NCBI GenBank assembly: GCA_900547755.1
Contig: URIC01000001.1
Coordinates: forward strand, 41,403-105,402
Reading direction: 5' to 3'
Length of the DNA stretch: 64,000 nt
From: an uncultured Bacteroidales bacterium
GTDB lineage: Bacteria; Bacteroidota; Bacteroidia; Bacteroidales; Muribaculaceae
In this document: positions 49,531 to 58,067 of the stretch, in pieces
Position numbering within the stretch: the stretch's first letter is position 1
How the letters are laid out: every line of letters begins with the position of its first letter
Position numbers and translations under genes: made by a program
The notes under the pieces: model-generated
What the model saw: the letters and a program-made list of their open reading frames with translations, nothing else
The model's database searches: none
Told to the model about the DNA's origin: nothing

Positions 49531-49908
49531 ATGAACAGAGACAGGTTCTCCTGGAAGGCACGCGGACGCAGTTTCGTATATGCCTGGGCCGGCATCAAGG
49601 CTCTGGTCCGTGGCGAACACAACGCCTGGCTCCACTGCTGTGCGGCATTGGCGGTACTTGCCGCCGGCCTTATCCTGGGTCTGGCCCCCTGGGAATGGAC
49701 GGCGATATTCCTCTGCATAGGGGGCGTACTGATGGCCGAAGGCTTCAACTCCGCAATCGAGGCTTTGGCGGACAAGACATGTCCCGCCCCGGACCCTCTG
49801 ATTAAGCGGGCCAAAGACATGGCGGCCGGCGCCGTGCTGCTGTTCGTGTTGGCTGCCGTAGCCGGAGGCCTTCTTATATTCATTCCCAAAATTTTAAACA
49901 GTCTCTGA
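49531..49908 (+). CDS. dgkA: diacylglycerol kinase DgkA
   Basis: 125 residues, three transmembrane helices. Phosphorylates diacylglycerol (or undecaprenol) at the inner membrane. The signature AEGFNSAIEALADK is at about 69-82, with the catalytic Glu residues, and an N-terminal amphipathic segment has RFSWKARGRSFVYAWAGI. Placed one base after the PCMD lipoprotein and one base before a PAP2 phosphatase gene, so it is probably co-transcribed with both. Confidence 0.94.
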   Translation: MNRDRFSWKARGRSFVYAWAGIKALVRGEHNAWLHCCAALAVLAAGLILGLAPWEWTAIFLCIGGVLMAEGFNSAIEALADKTCPAPDPLIKRAKDMAAGAVLLFVLAAVAGGLLIFIPKILNSL

Positions 49909-49909
49909 T

Positions 49910-50506
49910 ATGAAACGACTTATATCCCTCCTGCTTCTGTGTGGTGTGCTTGTTCCCTCTGTTTATGCTCAGGAGGAAAAGATAGAGGTGTCGGGCAGTC
50001 GCAAGGCTGTGCGTACCTCGACCGATGTGGCTTTGGCGGCCATGCCTGCCGCCACTCTTGCCATAGCCATAGCCAAGGAGGACTGGAAGGGCATAGCCAT
50101 CGGCGCCGCCGAGTGTGCCGGCACCTTTGCCGTGACATACGGCCTGAAATACCTGGTGAAGAAGAAACGTCCGGACCGCAGCGACAACCGCTCGTTCCCC
50201 TCCGGACACACGTCGTTGGCCTTTGCGGACGCTTCCTTTGTCATGCGGCGCTATGGCTGGCAGTTCGGTGTGCCCATGTATGCCGTGGCCGGCTACGTGG
50301 CATGGGGGCGTACATATGCCAAGAAGCATGACTTCTGGGATGTGGCCGCCGGAGCCGCTATCGGCGCAGCCGTCGGACTGATTGCCACCACCCCTTTTGT
50401 GAAGGACCGCAACGTGCAGCTCGGCCCCACGCTGATAGAGACTCCTGCGCCGGACGGCACCGACACCTTCATCAACTTCGGGGTGGGAGGCTCGGTCACT
50501 TTTTAA
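49910..50506 (+). CDS. PAP2 family lipid phosphatase
   Basis: 198 residues. A cleavable signal-like segment (about 1-20, SVYAQ) precedes the phosphatase core, whose three motifs are complete: KYLVKKKRPDRSD, RSFPSGHTSLAF and GRTYAKKHDFWDVAAG. The active site should face the periplasm. Likely substrates are undecaprenyl pyrophosphate or phosphatidic acid, the latter being the reverse of the dgkA reaction beside it. The C-terminus (GVGGSVTF) ends in a strand-like pattern, as if outer-membrane linked. Confidence 0.92.
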   Translation: MKRLISLLLLCGVLVPSVYAQEEKIEVSGSRKAVRTSTDVALAAMPAATLAIAIAKEDWKGIAIGAAECAGTFAVTYGLKYLVKKKRPDRSDNRSFPSGHTSLAFADASFVMRRYGWQFGVPMYAVAGYVAWGRTYAKKHDFWDVAAGAAIGAAVGLIATTPFVKDRNVQLGPTLIETPAPDGTDTFINFGVGGSVTF

Positions 50507-50525
50507 ACAGCCTCTAAACAGGGGA

Positions 50526-51905
50526 TTACAGATGCCTGATTCGCCAGTGCTGCGGATACATATTGTTGGCGCGGTTTCCGAGATTCTTGACGAATCCGAG
50601 GGCCGCGCCTCTGTATGTCAGGAGCGTTATGCCGCGCGGGCTCTCGGCCGGAAGCGCCACTGCCTGGCGGCGCAGGTAATTCAGAGCTGTCTCAAGTGTC
50701 ACCTCTACCCGTGGGAACGCATCTTCGCGGAGAGAAGTGCTTAGAGCCAGTGTGGAATCAGGCACACGGCTTTTCCCTTTCACCGTCCCCAAGCGCACCC
50801 CGGCAGTGATGAGCCTTGTGGCCTGCTCGAGTTCCCGGACAAGGTCTGCGTGAGGGGCAGGCACTCCCTGCCAGCACTCGTCCGGACGTTGGCTGAAGGA
50901 CATCTTCTCCGGTTCTTTCAGCAATGCCGTCAGCTGCAGAGGCACTGCCGCGCCTTTACCCTTGTGCCCCTTCTGTGGGCGGGGCTTCCAGGCTTCGGCT
51001 TTGTATTCTCCCGGTTTGCGAATCACACCTAAGAACAGACCTTCGCCGCGAGTGCGGTGAGGCATGAACCGCAGAGCGTGAAGCGACGGGTCAAGGCTTC
51101 CGGGGATGCCAAAATCATCAGCAAGCCCCGTGTCCACACTCTCGCCCCCAAGCTCCTCCACTATGTGGCGCAGCATATCCTCATCCTCAGTCCGGTTGAA
51201 AGTGCAAGTGCTGTAAATAAGGAAGCCGCCTGGTTTCAGCGCCTCCCACACATTATCCAGGATTTCCCGCTGCAGAGCCGCGCACTGCGCCACGAGGCCT
51301 TCGCTCCACTGGCGGCGCGCCTCCTCATCCTTGCGCATCATTCCCTCGCCCGAGCAGGGGGCATCCACGGCCACTATGTCGAAGGCGCGGCGCAGCTTGC
51401 GGAACACCTTTGTGTCGCCGTTGCACACGGCAGCGTTGGCGGCACCCCACTTGCTGATATTTTCGCTCAGAATATTAGCGCGGGCGGGTACAAACTCATT
51501 AGCCACAACGAAGGCATCGTCAGGCAGGGCGCTGAGGACGGCAGTGGTCTTGCCGCCGGGAGCCGCGCAACCGTCCAGGTAGCGTATAGGACCGTTGCCG
51601 AGCCTCTCGGCAAGCCGCCGAGCCACCTCGCCTACAACCATCGATGCCGGCTCCTGAACATAGAAAAGCCCCCCATGCCACTCCGGCATCAGAGTGAACT
51701 GCGGACGAGAGTGAAGCACCAATCCCTGCGCACACCAAGGCACAGCCTCGCCGTCAATTTCCGACGGCCATTCACCCGCTTTACGAGCGTTCAGCCGCAC
51801 GCCAGTGACCGCCTCCGTATCGAGAGCCGCCACAAGCGCCGCCCCCTCCACGTCGCCTAACGTCTCCCGCAAAAGCGACCCAAACTCCTCCTTAATTCCA
51901 ATCAT
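50526..51905 (-). CDS. rRNA cytosine-C5 methyltransferase (NOL1/NOP2/Sun family, RsmF-like)
   Basis: 459 residues. SAM motif I is in YLDGCAAPGGKTTAVLSAL (about 110-130); the motif IV cysteine is in VDAPCSGEGMMRKD and the catalytic motif VI cysteine in IYSTCTFNRTEDED. A C-terminal RNA-binding region (about 300-459), including a basic PQKGHKGKG stretch, matches RsmF, which makes m5C1407 in 16S rRNA. Single gene with a consensus promoter at 51913-51943, which leaves only a few bases of leader. Confidence 0.93.
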   Translation of the reverse strand: MIGIKEEFGSLLRETLGDVEGAALVAALDTEAVTGVRLNARKAGEWPSEIDGEAVPWCAQGLVLHSRPQFTLMPEWHGGLFYVQEPASMVVGEVARRLAERLGNGPIRYLDGCAAPGGKTTAVLSALPDDAFVVANEFVPARANILSENISKWGAANAAVCNGDTKVFRKLRRAFDIVAVDAPCSGEGMMRKDEEARRQWSEGLVAQCAALQREILDNVWEALKPGGFLIYSTCTFNRTEDEDMLRHIVEELGGESVDTGLADDFGIPGSLDPSLHALRFMPHRTRGEGLFLGVIRKPGEYKAEAWKPRPQKGHKGKGAAVPLQLTALLKEPEKMSFSQRPDECWQGVPAPHADLVRELEQATRLITAGVRLGTVKGKSRVPDSTLALSTSLREDAFPRVEVTLETALNYLRRQAVALPAESPRGITLLTYRGAALGFVKNLGNRANNMYPQHWRIRHL

Positions 51906-51912
51906 AGCAATG

Positions 51913-51943
51913 CAAAGTTAACACAAAATCCTCACCCCTACAA
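51913..51943 (-). promoter_or_regulatory. promoter of the rRNA methyltransferase gene
   Basis: Minus strand: TTG (51943-51941), a 20-base spacer and TAACTTTG (51920-51913). Start expected near 51910, 5 bases before the ATG at 51905, a second nearly leaderless transcript in this window. Confidence 0.7.
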
Positions 51944-52043
51944 CCCCTTGCCAAGTGAGTAAGCCAAACCGAACAATAAATTGGTATTGCGATTCTGCCA
52001 CAAGCTATGCCAGTTTCCAGTAGCCTTTGCTGTAGATGGAAAT

Positions 52044-52069
52044 GGCGCTCCCGGGGGTTCGGGAACGCC
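52044..52069 (-). terminator. hairpin downstream of the second POT transporter gene
   Basis: Ten-bp stem GGCGTTCCCG/CGGGAGCGCC (minus strand, one G-U pair), 26 bases past the stop. Only a short T-run follows. Confidence 0.5.
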
Positions 52070-52094
52070 TCTTTTAAGTAGGGGATGGTTGGGG

Positions 52095-53810
52095 TTAGGC
52101 TTCCGCTTCGGCGGCGAGTTTTTCTGCTTTGGCGGTGTTGGCCTCGGCGGACTCTTGGTTGTCGCCGGTGGCTTTCTCCAGTTTCTTCATTATTGAGAAG
52201 ATGAAGGCAGCCGAGAGGAGGCAGATAACGATGAGTATGCCCCACAGCAGGGGGAGGGAAATCTTGCCCCACAGCAACATGGGTATGGATACCAGGTAGT
52301 TACCTACGGCGGTGGCTCCGAACCAACAGCCCATCATGATACCCTTGTACTTGGGAGGAGCCACTTTGGAGACGAAGGAGATACCCATGGGGGAGAGCAG
52401 CAGCTCGGCGAAAGTGAGCACGAGGTAGGTGCTTATCAGCCAGTTGGGGCTGACTGCTCCCTTGGTGCCGGTAATGGACAGGGAGCCGACAAGCATAATC
52501 AGATAGGCTATGCCGGCCATGAGCATACCGAAACCGATTTTGCGCGGTGCGGACGGCTCTTTCTTGCGCGATGCCAGCCAGGAGAAAATGCCGAGCGACA
52601 CAGGTGTCAGCGCCACCACATAGAAGGGGTTGAACTGCTGATAAATCTGAGGCTGCAGGCCGGTGACGGGGTTGGGAGTCTGTGTATAAATGTATGCGAG
52701 CACCCCTATGGCTGCCACAAGCACTGCGCCTGAGATACCCTTGCTTTTTCCGGTCTTGCTTTGGAACAGCGAGAAGAGTGCGTACACGGCCACTACTATT
52801 GAGAGCAGTGCCCATACATTGAAGCCGATACGTGTGAAGCCCCATGCCTCGGACGAGGTGCATCCCTTGGCAAACTCTGTGAGTGTGGCTCCGTTCTGGT
52901 GGAATACCATCCAGAAGAAGATGACTACTGTAAACACTAACAGGAGTGCCACTATGCGCTCCGAGGTCTGTTTCTTGGAGAGCTGAGGCTCGTTGACGTT
53001 AACGGCGTTATTGCCGTTGGCACCCTTTTTGCCGCCGATGATGTGAGCGTAAGAGGAGCGTCCCAAGAAGTAGATGAGATAAGATACTATCAGCGAGAGG
53101 CAGGCAACGCCGAAGGCATAGCTGTAACCGGTGGTGAGTGCCGAGAGGTAGCTGTTGCTGAAGGCGGTTATGTCTGTCGGGGCTGTCATGCCGTTGGCGG
53201 CGCACAGCTTAAGTATCTCCCCGGCGTTGGCGGTGTTGCCGTCCAGGAAGGCGTTGCAGAGTGCCGGCAGCTCGGCCACATACTCATAGCCCGCGCCATG
53301 CAGCGACACGTTGGTCATTACTGTGGCCATCATCGGTGCAAACAGCGAGCCGATGTTGATAGCCATATAGAAGAGGGAGAAGGCCGAGTCGCGTTGGGCG
53401 GCATAGCGAGGGTCGTTGTACAGGTCACCCACCATTACCTGGAGGTTGCCCTTGAAGAGGCCCGTACCTATGGATATGAGCGCCAACGCTCCTATGAGGA
53501 TGCAGAGCGAGGTGGTGCTGCGTATGGAGGTAGGTATGGCCATTATCAGGTAGCCGATGAACATCACGAACAAACCGGTCACCACACATTTGGAGAAGCT
53601 CCATTTGTCGGCGATGATACCGCCAATCATGGGCATGAAGTACACGAATGCCAGGAATCCGGCGTATATCTGTCCGGATACCGACGAGTCAAAGCCGAAT
53701 TTGGCCTGTAGGAACAGTAGGAACACCGCCAACATGGTGTAGTAGCCGAAGCGTTCTCCGGTGTTGGCCAGTGCAAGCACATACAGTCCCTTGGGTTGAT
53801 TTTTGAACAT
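52095..53810 (-). CDS. POT family proton-dependent oligopeptide transporter (second of a tandem pair)
   Basis: 571-residue major-facilitator permease with about 12-14 transmembrane helices. POT signatures: MGER-like NTGERFGYYTMLAVFLLFL (ExxER type motif) and the FYMAINIGSLFAP segment, and FWMVFHQNG. It imports di- or tripeptides with protons. The C-terminal 30 residues are an Ala/Glu-rich tail. I start at ATG 53810 (MFKNQPKGL), the same nine residues that open its paralogue; the frame to 54089 lies in that gene. An intrinsic terminator lies upstream (53851-53880), so a separate, unseen promoter may exist. Confidence 0.92.
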   Translation of the reverse strand: MFKNQPKGLYVLALANTGERFGYYTMLAVFLLFLQAKFGFDSSVSGQIYAGFLAFVYFMPMIGGIIADKWSFSKCVVTGLFVMFIGYLIMAIPTSIRSTTSLCILIGALALISIGTGLFKGNLQVMVGDLYNDPRYAAQRDSAFSLFYMAINIGSLFAPMMATVMTNVSLHGAGYEYVAELPALCNAFLDGNTANAGEILKLCAANGMTAPTDITAFSNSYLSALTTGYSYAFGVACLSLIVSYLIYFLGRSSYAHIIGGKKGANGNNAVNVNEPQLSKKQTSERIVALLLVFTVVIFFWMVFHQNGATLTEFAKGCTSSEAWGFTRIGFNVWALLSIVVAVYALFSLFQSKTGKSKGISGAVLVAAIGVLAYIYTQTPNPVTGLQPQIYQQFNPFYVVALTPVSLGIFSWLASRKKEPSAPRKIGFGMLMAGIAYLIMLVGSLSITGTKGAVSPNWLISTYLVLTFAELLLSPMGISFVSKVAPPKYKGIMMGCWFGATAVGNYLVSIPMLLWGKISLPLLWGILIVICLLSAAFIFSIMKKLEKATGDNQESAEANTAKAEKLAAEAEA

Positions 53811-53850
53811 AGATATTTTAAGTTGTTTTGTGGCGTATATAAGAGTCATA

Positions 53851-53880
53851 AAAAGGCGGTTCCGTATGGAATCGCCTTTT
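53851..53880 (-). terminator. terminator between the two POT transporter genes
   Basis: Minus strand: AAAAGGCGATTCC-ATAC-GGAACCGCCTTTT (13 bp, one G-T pair) followed by a further T. It lies 22 bases beyond the stop of the upstream transporter gene. Confidence 0.82.
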
Positions 53881-53902
53881 GTATAGGGAGATATCAGGGC
53901 TA

Positions 53903-55447
53903 TTAAGCCTCGGAGGCGGTGACGCGCTCCAGCCATTTGACCATGGCGAACATAACGCCCATGGAGATGATGCAGACGGCTGCGAATACCGTCCATGCAA
54001 TCCAGATGGGAGCGGCGTTGTAGATGAGGGGGCCTACCCACAGCAACAGGTTGCCGACGGCGGTAGCGCCTAACCACAGGCCCTGGCACAGACCCTGCAT
54101 ATTCTTGGGAGCTACTTTCGATACGAAAGAGAGTCCCAGCGGGGAGATGAACAGCTCCGCTACGGTCATGAAGAAGTAGTAGAGGATGAGTACCCAGGGA
54201 CCGGCCATCATTGTGGCTTTCACTGAAGCGGCGAGGCCCTTGAAGTCAGTGGCAGATGGATAGTCCATTATCAGCGAGAACACCGTCATGAATATGTAGG
54301 CGATACTTGCCAGGCCCATACCGATTGCAATCTTCTTGGGAGTGGAAATCTCCTTGCCTTTGCGTGAGAGGGAGCTGAAAATAGCCATAATCACGGGGGT
54401 GAGCAGGATGACAAAGCAGGGGTTCATGGCCTGCCATATTTCAGGCGGTATGGAGGATGTGTCCATGAAGTCGCGGGCGAACAGCGACATGGAGGTGCCG
54501 TTCTGGTGGAATGAGAACCAGAAGAAGATAGCTATGCCGAGCACTGCGAACAGAGCGTACATACGCTGCTTGATTTCCTTGGCCATGGCCGCTTTCTCGG
54601 CCGGGGTGTAGTTCACTGTTTCCGCCTTTGCTTTTGCCGAGGGGTTGGGCAGGCCTTTCTTTGTGCAGAGGAAGATGCAGAGTGAAATCAGCATCGCGGC
54701 TACAGAAGCGATGAAGGAGTAGTGTACACCGGTGTTGAATACCTCGAGGTATCTGGTGCAGAACGCCTGGATGTCGGAAGTGGCTGCGGAAGCGCCCGGA
54801 CCTCCCATACCGGTCATTATAGACCAGAAGTTGTCGCTCATTTCTGTCGCGGTGGTGCCTGTCACGCTAAGGAACTGGTGGCACATGGCGGGGAAGTCGC
54901 CGTTATATACCAGGCCGTTCACATCAAGCCACCAGGAACGCAGCATGGGCGCGATGAAGGGAGCCAGCACGCCGCCTATGTTGATGAACACATAGAAAAT
55001 CTGGAAACCGGAGTCGCGCTGGGCGGCGTAGCGAGGGTTGTCGTAGAGCTGACCTACTATGGCTTGCAGGTTGCCTTTGAACAGACCGTTGCCGAAGGCT
55101 ATCAGGAACAGCGCGGCGCAGGTAAGGGTAAGCAGCCATGTCATGTTCTCCTCGGTGCTGAGGATAGGAATGGCCAGCACCACGTAGCCTAAGGTCATGA
55201 TTACGAGACCCTGGATAATGGTGCGCTTGTAGTTCTGAGTCTTGTCGGCTATGAAACCGCCCACCAGACTCAACACGTAAATTCCGGCGTAGAAGACGGA
55301 GTAGATGATGCCGCTCGTCTCCTCGCTCAGACCGAATTTGGAACACAGGAACAGCACCAGCACCGCATTCATGATGTAGTAGCCGAAGCGCTCGCCCATG
55401 TTGCTCAAAGCCGCAGGCACGAGGCCTTTTGGTTGATTCTTAAACAT
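53903..55447 (-). CDS. POT family proton-dependent oligopeptide transporter (first of a tandem pair)
   Basis: 514 residues; starts MFKNQPKGL like its neighbour. Twelve or more transmembrane helices with SNMGERFGYYIMNAVLVLFL, NGLFKGNLQAIVGQLYDNPRYAAQRDSGFQIFYVFINIGG-type central segment and FWFSFHQNG. Imports small peptides; two copies with about 35-40% visible similarity suggest different peptide ranges. It follows the SufE gene by 51 bases and may be read with it. Confidence 0.93.
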   Translation of the reverse strand: MFKNQPKGLVPAALSNMGERFGYYIMNAVLVLFLCSKFGLSEETSGIIYSVFYAGIYVLSLVGGFIADKTQNYKRTIIQGLVIMTLGYVVLAIPILSTEENMTWLLTLTCAALFLIAFGNGLFKGNLQAIVGQLYDNPRYAAQRDSGFQIFYVFINIGGVLAPFIAPMLRSWWLDVNGLVYNGDFPAMCHQFLSVTGTTATEMSDNFWSIMTGMGGPGASAATSDIQAFCTRYLEVFNTGVHYSFIASVAAMLISLCIFLCTKKGLPNPSAKAKAETVNYTPAEKAAMAKEIKQRMYALFAVLGIAIFFWFSFHQNGTSMSLFARDFMDTSSIPPEIWQAMNPCFVILLTPVIMAIFSSLSRKGKEISTPKKIAIGMGLASIAYIFMTVFSLIMDYPSATDFKGLAASVKATMMAGPWVLILYYFFMTVAELFISPLGLSFVSKVAPKNMQGLCQGLWLGATAVGNLLLWVGPLIYNAAPIWIAWTVFAAVCIISMGVMFAMVKWLERVTASEA

Positions 55448-55498
55448 AAAGGGGTTTGATTTAAGGATTATTATTGATTTTATTAGGTTGCTGTGGGG

Positions 55499-55936
55499 TT
55501 ATTGGCCTTTTTCGCGCTGAAGGGCGTCAAAAGCCACGGCGTACAGGTGGATTTGCTTAATCATGGACAGCAGGCCGTTGGAGCGGGTGGGGGAGAGGTT
55601 CTCCTTCAGGCCTATGCGTTCTATGAAGTATAGGTCCGCATCCAGTATTTCACGCGGTGTGCGGTGGTTGAGCACACGCATCAGCAACGCCACGATACCC
55701 TTGACTATCATTGCGTCCGAGTCTGCCTCGAAGGCTATCTTGCCGTCAGGCTCCGGGGATGCTGCTATCCATACGCGGCTCTGGCATCCCTCTATCAGGT
55801 TGGCCGGAGTCTTGTACTTCTCCTCCATGGCCGGCATTTGAGTGCCCAGCTCTATTATGTAGGCGTAGCGGTCCATCCAGTCTGTCAGACCTTCAAACTC
55901 ATCTATGATTTCGTCCTGTACTTCGTTGATACTCAT
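55499..55936 (-). CDS. SufE family sulfur acceptor protein
   Basis: 145 residues. Accepts sulfur from a cysteine desulfurase such as SufS and passes it to Fe-S cluster assembly. The active cysteine is in IEGCQSRVWI (about 51), followed by the usual FEADSDAMIVKGIVALL and the C-terminal LSPTRSNGLLSMIKQIH. No suf genes are adjacent. A TAAATTTG -7 box lies at 55987-55980, 44 bases upstream of the start. Confidence 0.94.
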   Translation of the reverse strand: MSINEVQDEIIDEFEGLTDWMDRYAYIIELGTQMPAMEEKYKTPANLIEGCQSRVWIAASPEPDGKIAFEADSDAMIVKGIVALLMRVLNHRTPREILDADLYFIERIGLKENLSPTRSNGLLSMIKQIHLYAVAFDALQREKGQ

Positions 55937-55979
55937 TGTTTTATCGGATTATACCGCACCGGAGGCGCAGTTTATTTGG

Positions 55980-55987
55980 CAAATTTA
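55980..55987 (-). promoter_or_regulatory. -7 element upstream of sufE
   Basis: TAAATTTG on the minus strand fits the consensus; no TTTG is found at the expected -33 distance. Confidence 0.45.
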
Positions 55988-56020
55988 ATAAAAATCCGCC
56001 GAATTTCTGCTGTCCGGAGG

Positions 56021-56671
56021 CTAAAAAGTTTCGCCCAGCTCGCTTACTGGCTGCTCGCGCAGACGGTAGAGCAGGTGGCGTCGTAGTCCCGGATAGCGCT
56101 CGGTAAGCTCGCTCAGTTCCCAATGATGCCCGGCTTCCTCCTTAAGCAGCGGCGACGTCGCCTCGGCGTCGGTGAGGTTCCAGGTGAGCAGTACCACTTT
56201 TGTTTTCAGGGCTTTGAGCTTACGCACCAGCATCTCGTGGTCCGCATCCCCGGTAAGCAGCACCACATAGTCGAATTTGCGGAACGTGGCCAGCTCGAAA
56301 GCCTCTAATGCAAACCATACGTCAATCCCCTTTTCTATCACCTCGGTCTGTCCGTTGCGCTCCACCTCCCTCAAGTGCTTGTAGTGGAACACGACATCGT
56401 TCTCGATTAGCGTGTCCTCGAACTTGCGCTCGTTGTAGAGCAGGTGCTTGTCGTAAGCCTCCTTCACGCGGAAGCGCCCCCGGAAATAGTGGGCTTCGGT
56501 AATCTGGCAGTCGCCGGGGCTTACGTGTTCCTCGGCGGCCAGCCGCTCGCTGATGAAGTCAAACAGTGAGCGCACGCGTATTATGCTGTTCTCCATTTTC
56601 TTGAGTGCGCGGTTCACCTTGGCGTAGTATCCGCCGTCTATGAACACGCCTATCGAGATGTATCCTTCCAT
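56021..56671 (-). CDS. NYN domain protein (LabA/DUF88-like, PIN-fold)
   Basis: 216 residues. The N-terminal SIGVFIDGGYYAKVNRAL, the GIDVWFALEAFELA and the VVLLTGDADHEMLVRKLKAL segments give the acidic residues (D in FIDGG, D in GIDVW, D in TGDAD) expected of NYN/PIN nucleases. It may be an RNA-processing enzyme; the target is unknown. I start at ATG 56671 (MEGYISIG); the frame extends to 56926 but that part runs through the rplM promoter region on the other strand. Confidence 0.88.
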   Translation of the reverse strand: MEGYISIGVFIDGGYYAKVNRALKKMENSIIRVRSLFDFISERLAAEEHVSPGDCQITEAHYFRGRFRVKEAYDKHLLYNERKFEDTLIENDVVFHYKHLREVERNGQTEVIEKGIDVWFALEAFELATFRKFDYVVLLTGDADHEMLVRKLKALKTKVVLLTWNLTDAEATSPLLKEEAGHHWELSELTERYPGLRRHLLYRLREQPVSELGETF

Positions 56672-56792
56672 AGTCGTTAAGATTTGTCGTTTAGGGTATA
56701 ACGTATGGAGCGGACCGCGGGTTTGCGCGGGAATGAAAGGAGTGGGAACCTGGCCTGAATCTGAAAAATAAAAATGAAAAATCAGGGCATAT

Positions 56793-56823
56793 TTTGCTGT
56801 TATAAAAAAAAATACTAATTTTG
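56793..56823 (+). promoter_or_regulatory. promoter of rplM-rpsI
   Basis: TTTG (56793-56796), a 19-base spacer and TAATTTTG (56816-56823). Start expected near 56826, giving a leader of about 110 bases that could hold ribosomal-protein feedback control; I see no clear structure in it. Confidence 0.8.
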
Positions 56824-56935
56824 CACGCCGATTATATCCAAAATCAATTGCGTGGTGCTGCGCTCCGGGGTTTTGGCCGACCGCCGGAACGAAAGCCTGC
56901 AAATTGTGTAACATTTTAATAATCAATATTCTAAA

Positions 56936-57412
56936 GTGGATTCTTTAAGTTATAAGACTCTCCCCGCAACCCCCGCTGCCATCAAGAAGGAGTGGGTGGT
57001 TGTCGACGCTACCGACCAGGTTCTCGGCCGTCTGTGCGCGAAAATAGCCCTGGTACTGCGCGGCAAGAACAAGCCTTGCTACACTCCCTATATGGACTGT
57101 GGCGACAACGTGATTGTCATCAACGCCGACAAGGTCAGGATGACAGGTTCCAAATTCACAGACCGTGTATATCTGCGCTACACCGGCTATCCCGGCGGAC
57201 AGCGTGAGTTTACTCCCGAGACACTCATGAAGAAGAGCCTCAAAGTGCGCGCCAACGGCCGTCACCCCCTCTTTGACAAGGTGATGAAGGGTATGCTGCC
57301 CAAGAACAAGCTCGGCGCCAGACTTCTGGACAACCTCTATGTCTACAACGGCGCCGAACATCCTCACCAGAGCGAGAATCCCACAGTAATAGATATTAAT
57401 AAAGTGAAGTAA
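56936..57412 (+). CDS. rplM: 50S ribosomal protein L13
   Basis: 158 residues. Typical Bacteroidota L13 with DSLSYKTL at the N-terminus, EWVVVDATDQVLGRLCAKIALVLRGK, VINADKVRMTGSKFTDRVYLRYTGYPGG and KGMLPKNKLGARLLDNLYVY. The GTG at 56936 is taken as the start because homologues begin MDTLSYKT at the same point; no in-frame ATG lies nearby upstream. rpsI starts 3 bases after its stop. Confidence 0.95.
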   Translation: MDSLSYKTLPATPAAIKKEWVVVDATDQVLGRLCAKIALVLRGKNKPCYTPYMDCGDNVIVINADKVRMTGSKFTDRVYLRYTGYPGGQREFTPETLMKKSLKVRANGRHPLFDKVMKGMLPKNKLGARLLDNLYVYNGAEHPHQSENPTVIDINKVK

Positions 57413-57415
57413 TAG

Positions 57416-57802
57416 ATGGAACAGATAAATGCAATTGGTCGCCGCAAGGCCGCTGTAGCCCGCGTATATGTAAAGGAAGGTTCCGGCGTAATCACTATCA
57501 ACAAGCGCCCTCTGGAGGTGTACTTCCCCTCATCCATACTTCAGTTTATAGTCAAGCAGCCCCTCAATGTACTGCAGGCAGCTGAGAAGTACGATATCAA
57601 GGTCACGCTCGGCGGCGGCGGTTACAAGGGTCAGGCCGAGGCCCTGCGTCTCGCCATTGCCCGTGCGCTGGTCAAGATTAATCCCGAGGACAAGGCCGCC
57701 CTGCGTGCGGAAGGCTTCATGACCCGCGACCCTCGTGCCGTAGAGCGCAAGAAACCAGGTCAGCCCAAAGCCCGCAAGCGCTTCCAGTTCTCCAAGCGTT
57801 GA
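57416..57802 (+). CDS. rpsI: 30S ribosomal protein S9
   Basis: 128 residues with INAIGRRKAAVARVYV at the N-terminus and the basic C-terminal tail KKPGQPKARKRFQFSKR that reaches the ribosomal P site. Normal length. Second gene of the rplM operon. Confidence 0.97.
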   Translation: MEQINAIGRRKAAVARVYVKEGSGVITINKRPLEVYFPSSILQFIVKQPLNVLQAAEKYDIKVTLGGGGYKGQAEALRLAIARALVKINPEDKAALRAEGFMTRDPRAVERKKPGQPKARKRFQFSKR

Positions 57803-57855
57803 TATTCTTCGCGCCCGGACATCGCGCCTGAGCGCTCTATTCAGATTCCATACCG

Positions 57856-58031
57856 GCAGAGTGGCCTGATTTTCCAGACCCCTCTGCTGTTTCGGATATT
57901 TTGCCCCGGCTCCGGGCCGGGACTCCAGGCCCCTCCCTCCCCGATGAGTTTAGTATCTAAATCTGCGAGATGGACACGTTCCCTACTCGTAGAATCCGCT
58001 TCCCGCAAACGTGCGGATTCGTAGATTGTTT
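57856..58031 (+). promoter_or_regulatory. structured rpsI-rpsB interval with two hairpins
   Basis: The first stem, GCAGAG (57856-57861) with CTCTGC (57882-57887), has inner GG/CC and CTG/CAG pairs. The second, GAATCCGC (57992-57999) with GCGGATTC (58013-58020), is followed by GTAGATTGTTTTTT, like an intrinsic terminator. It lies 37 bases before rpsB, so it may act as an attenuator or S2-responsive leader. No clear promoter is seen in this interval. Confidence 0.5.
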
Positions 58032-58067
58032 TTTCACAGAACGTAAACAAAATTTTTCAACACTCAA

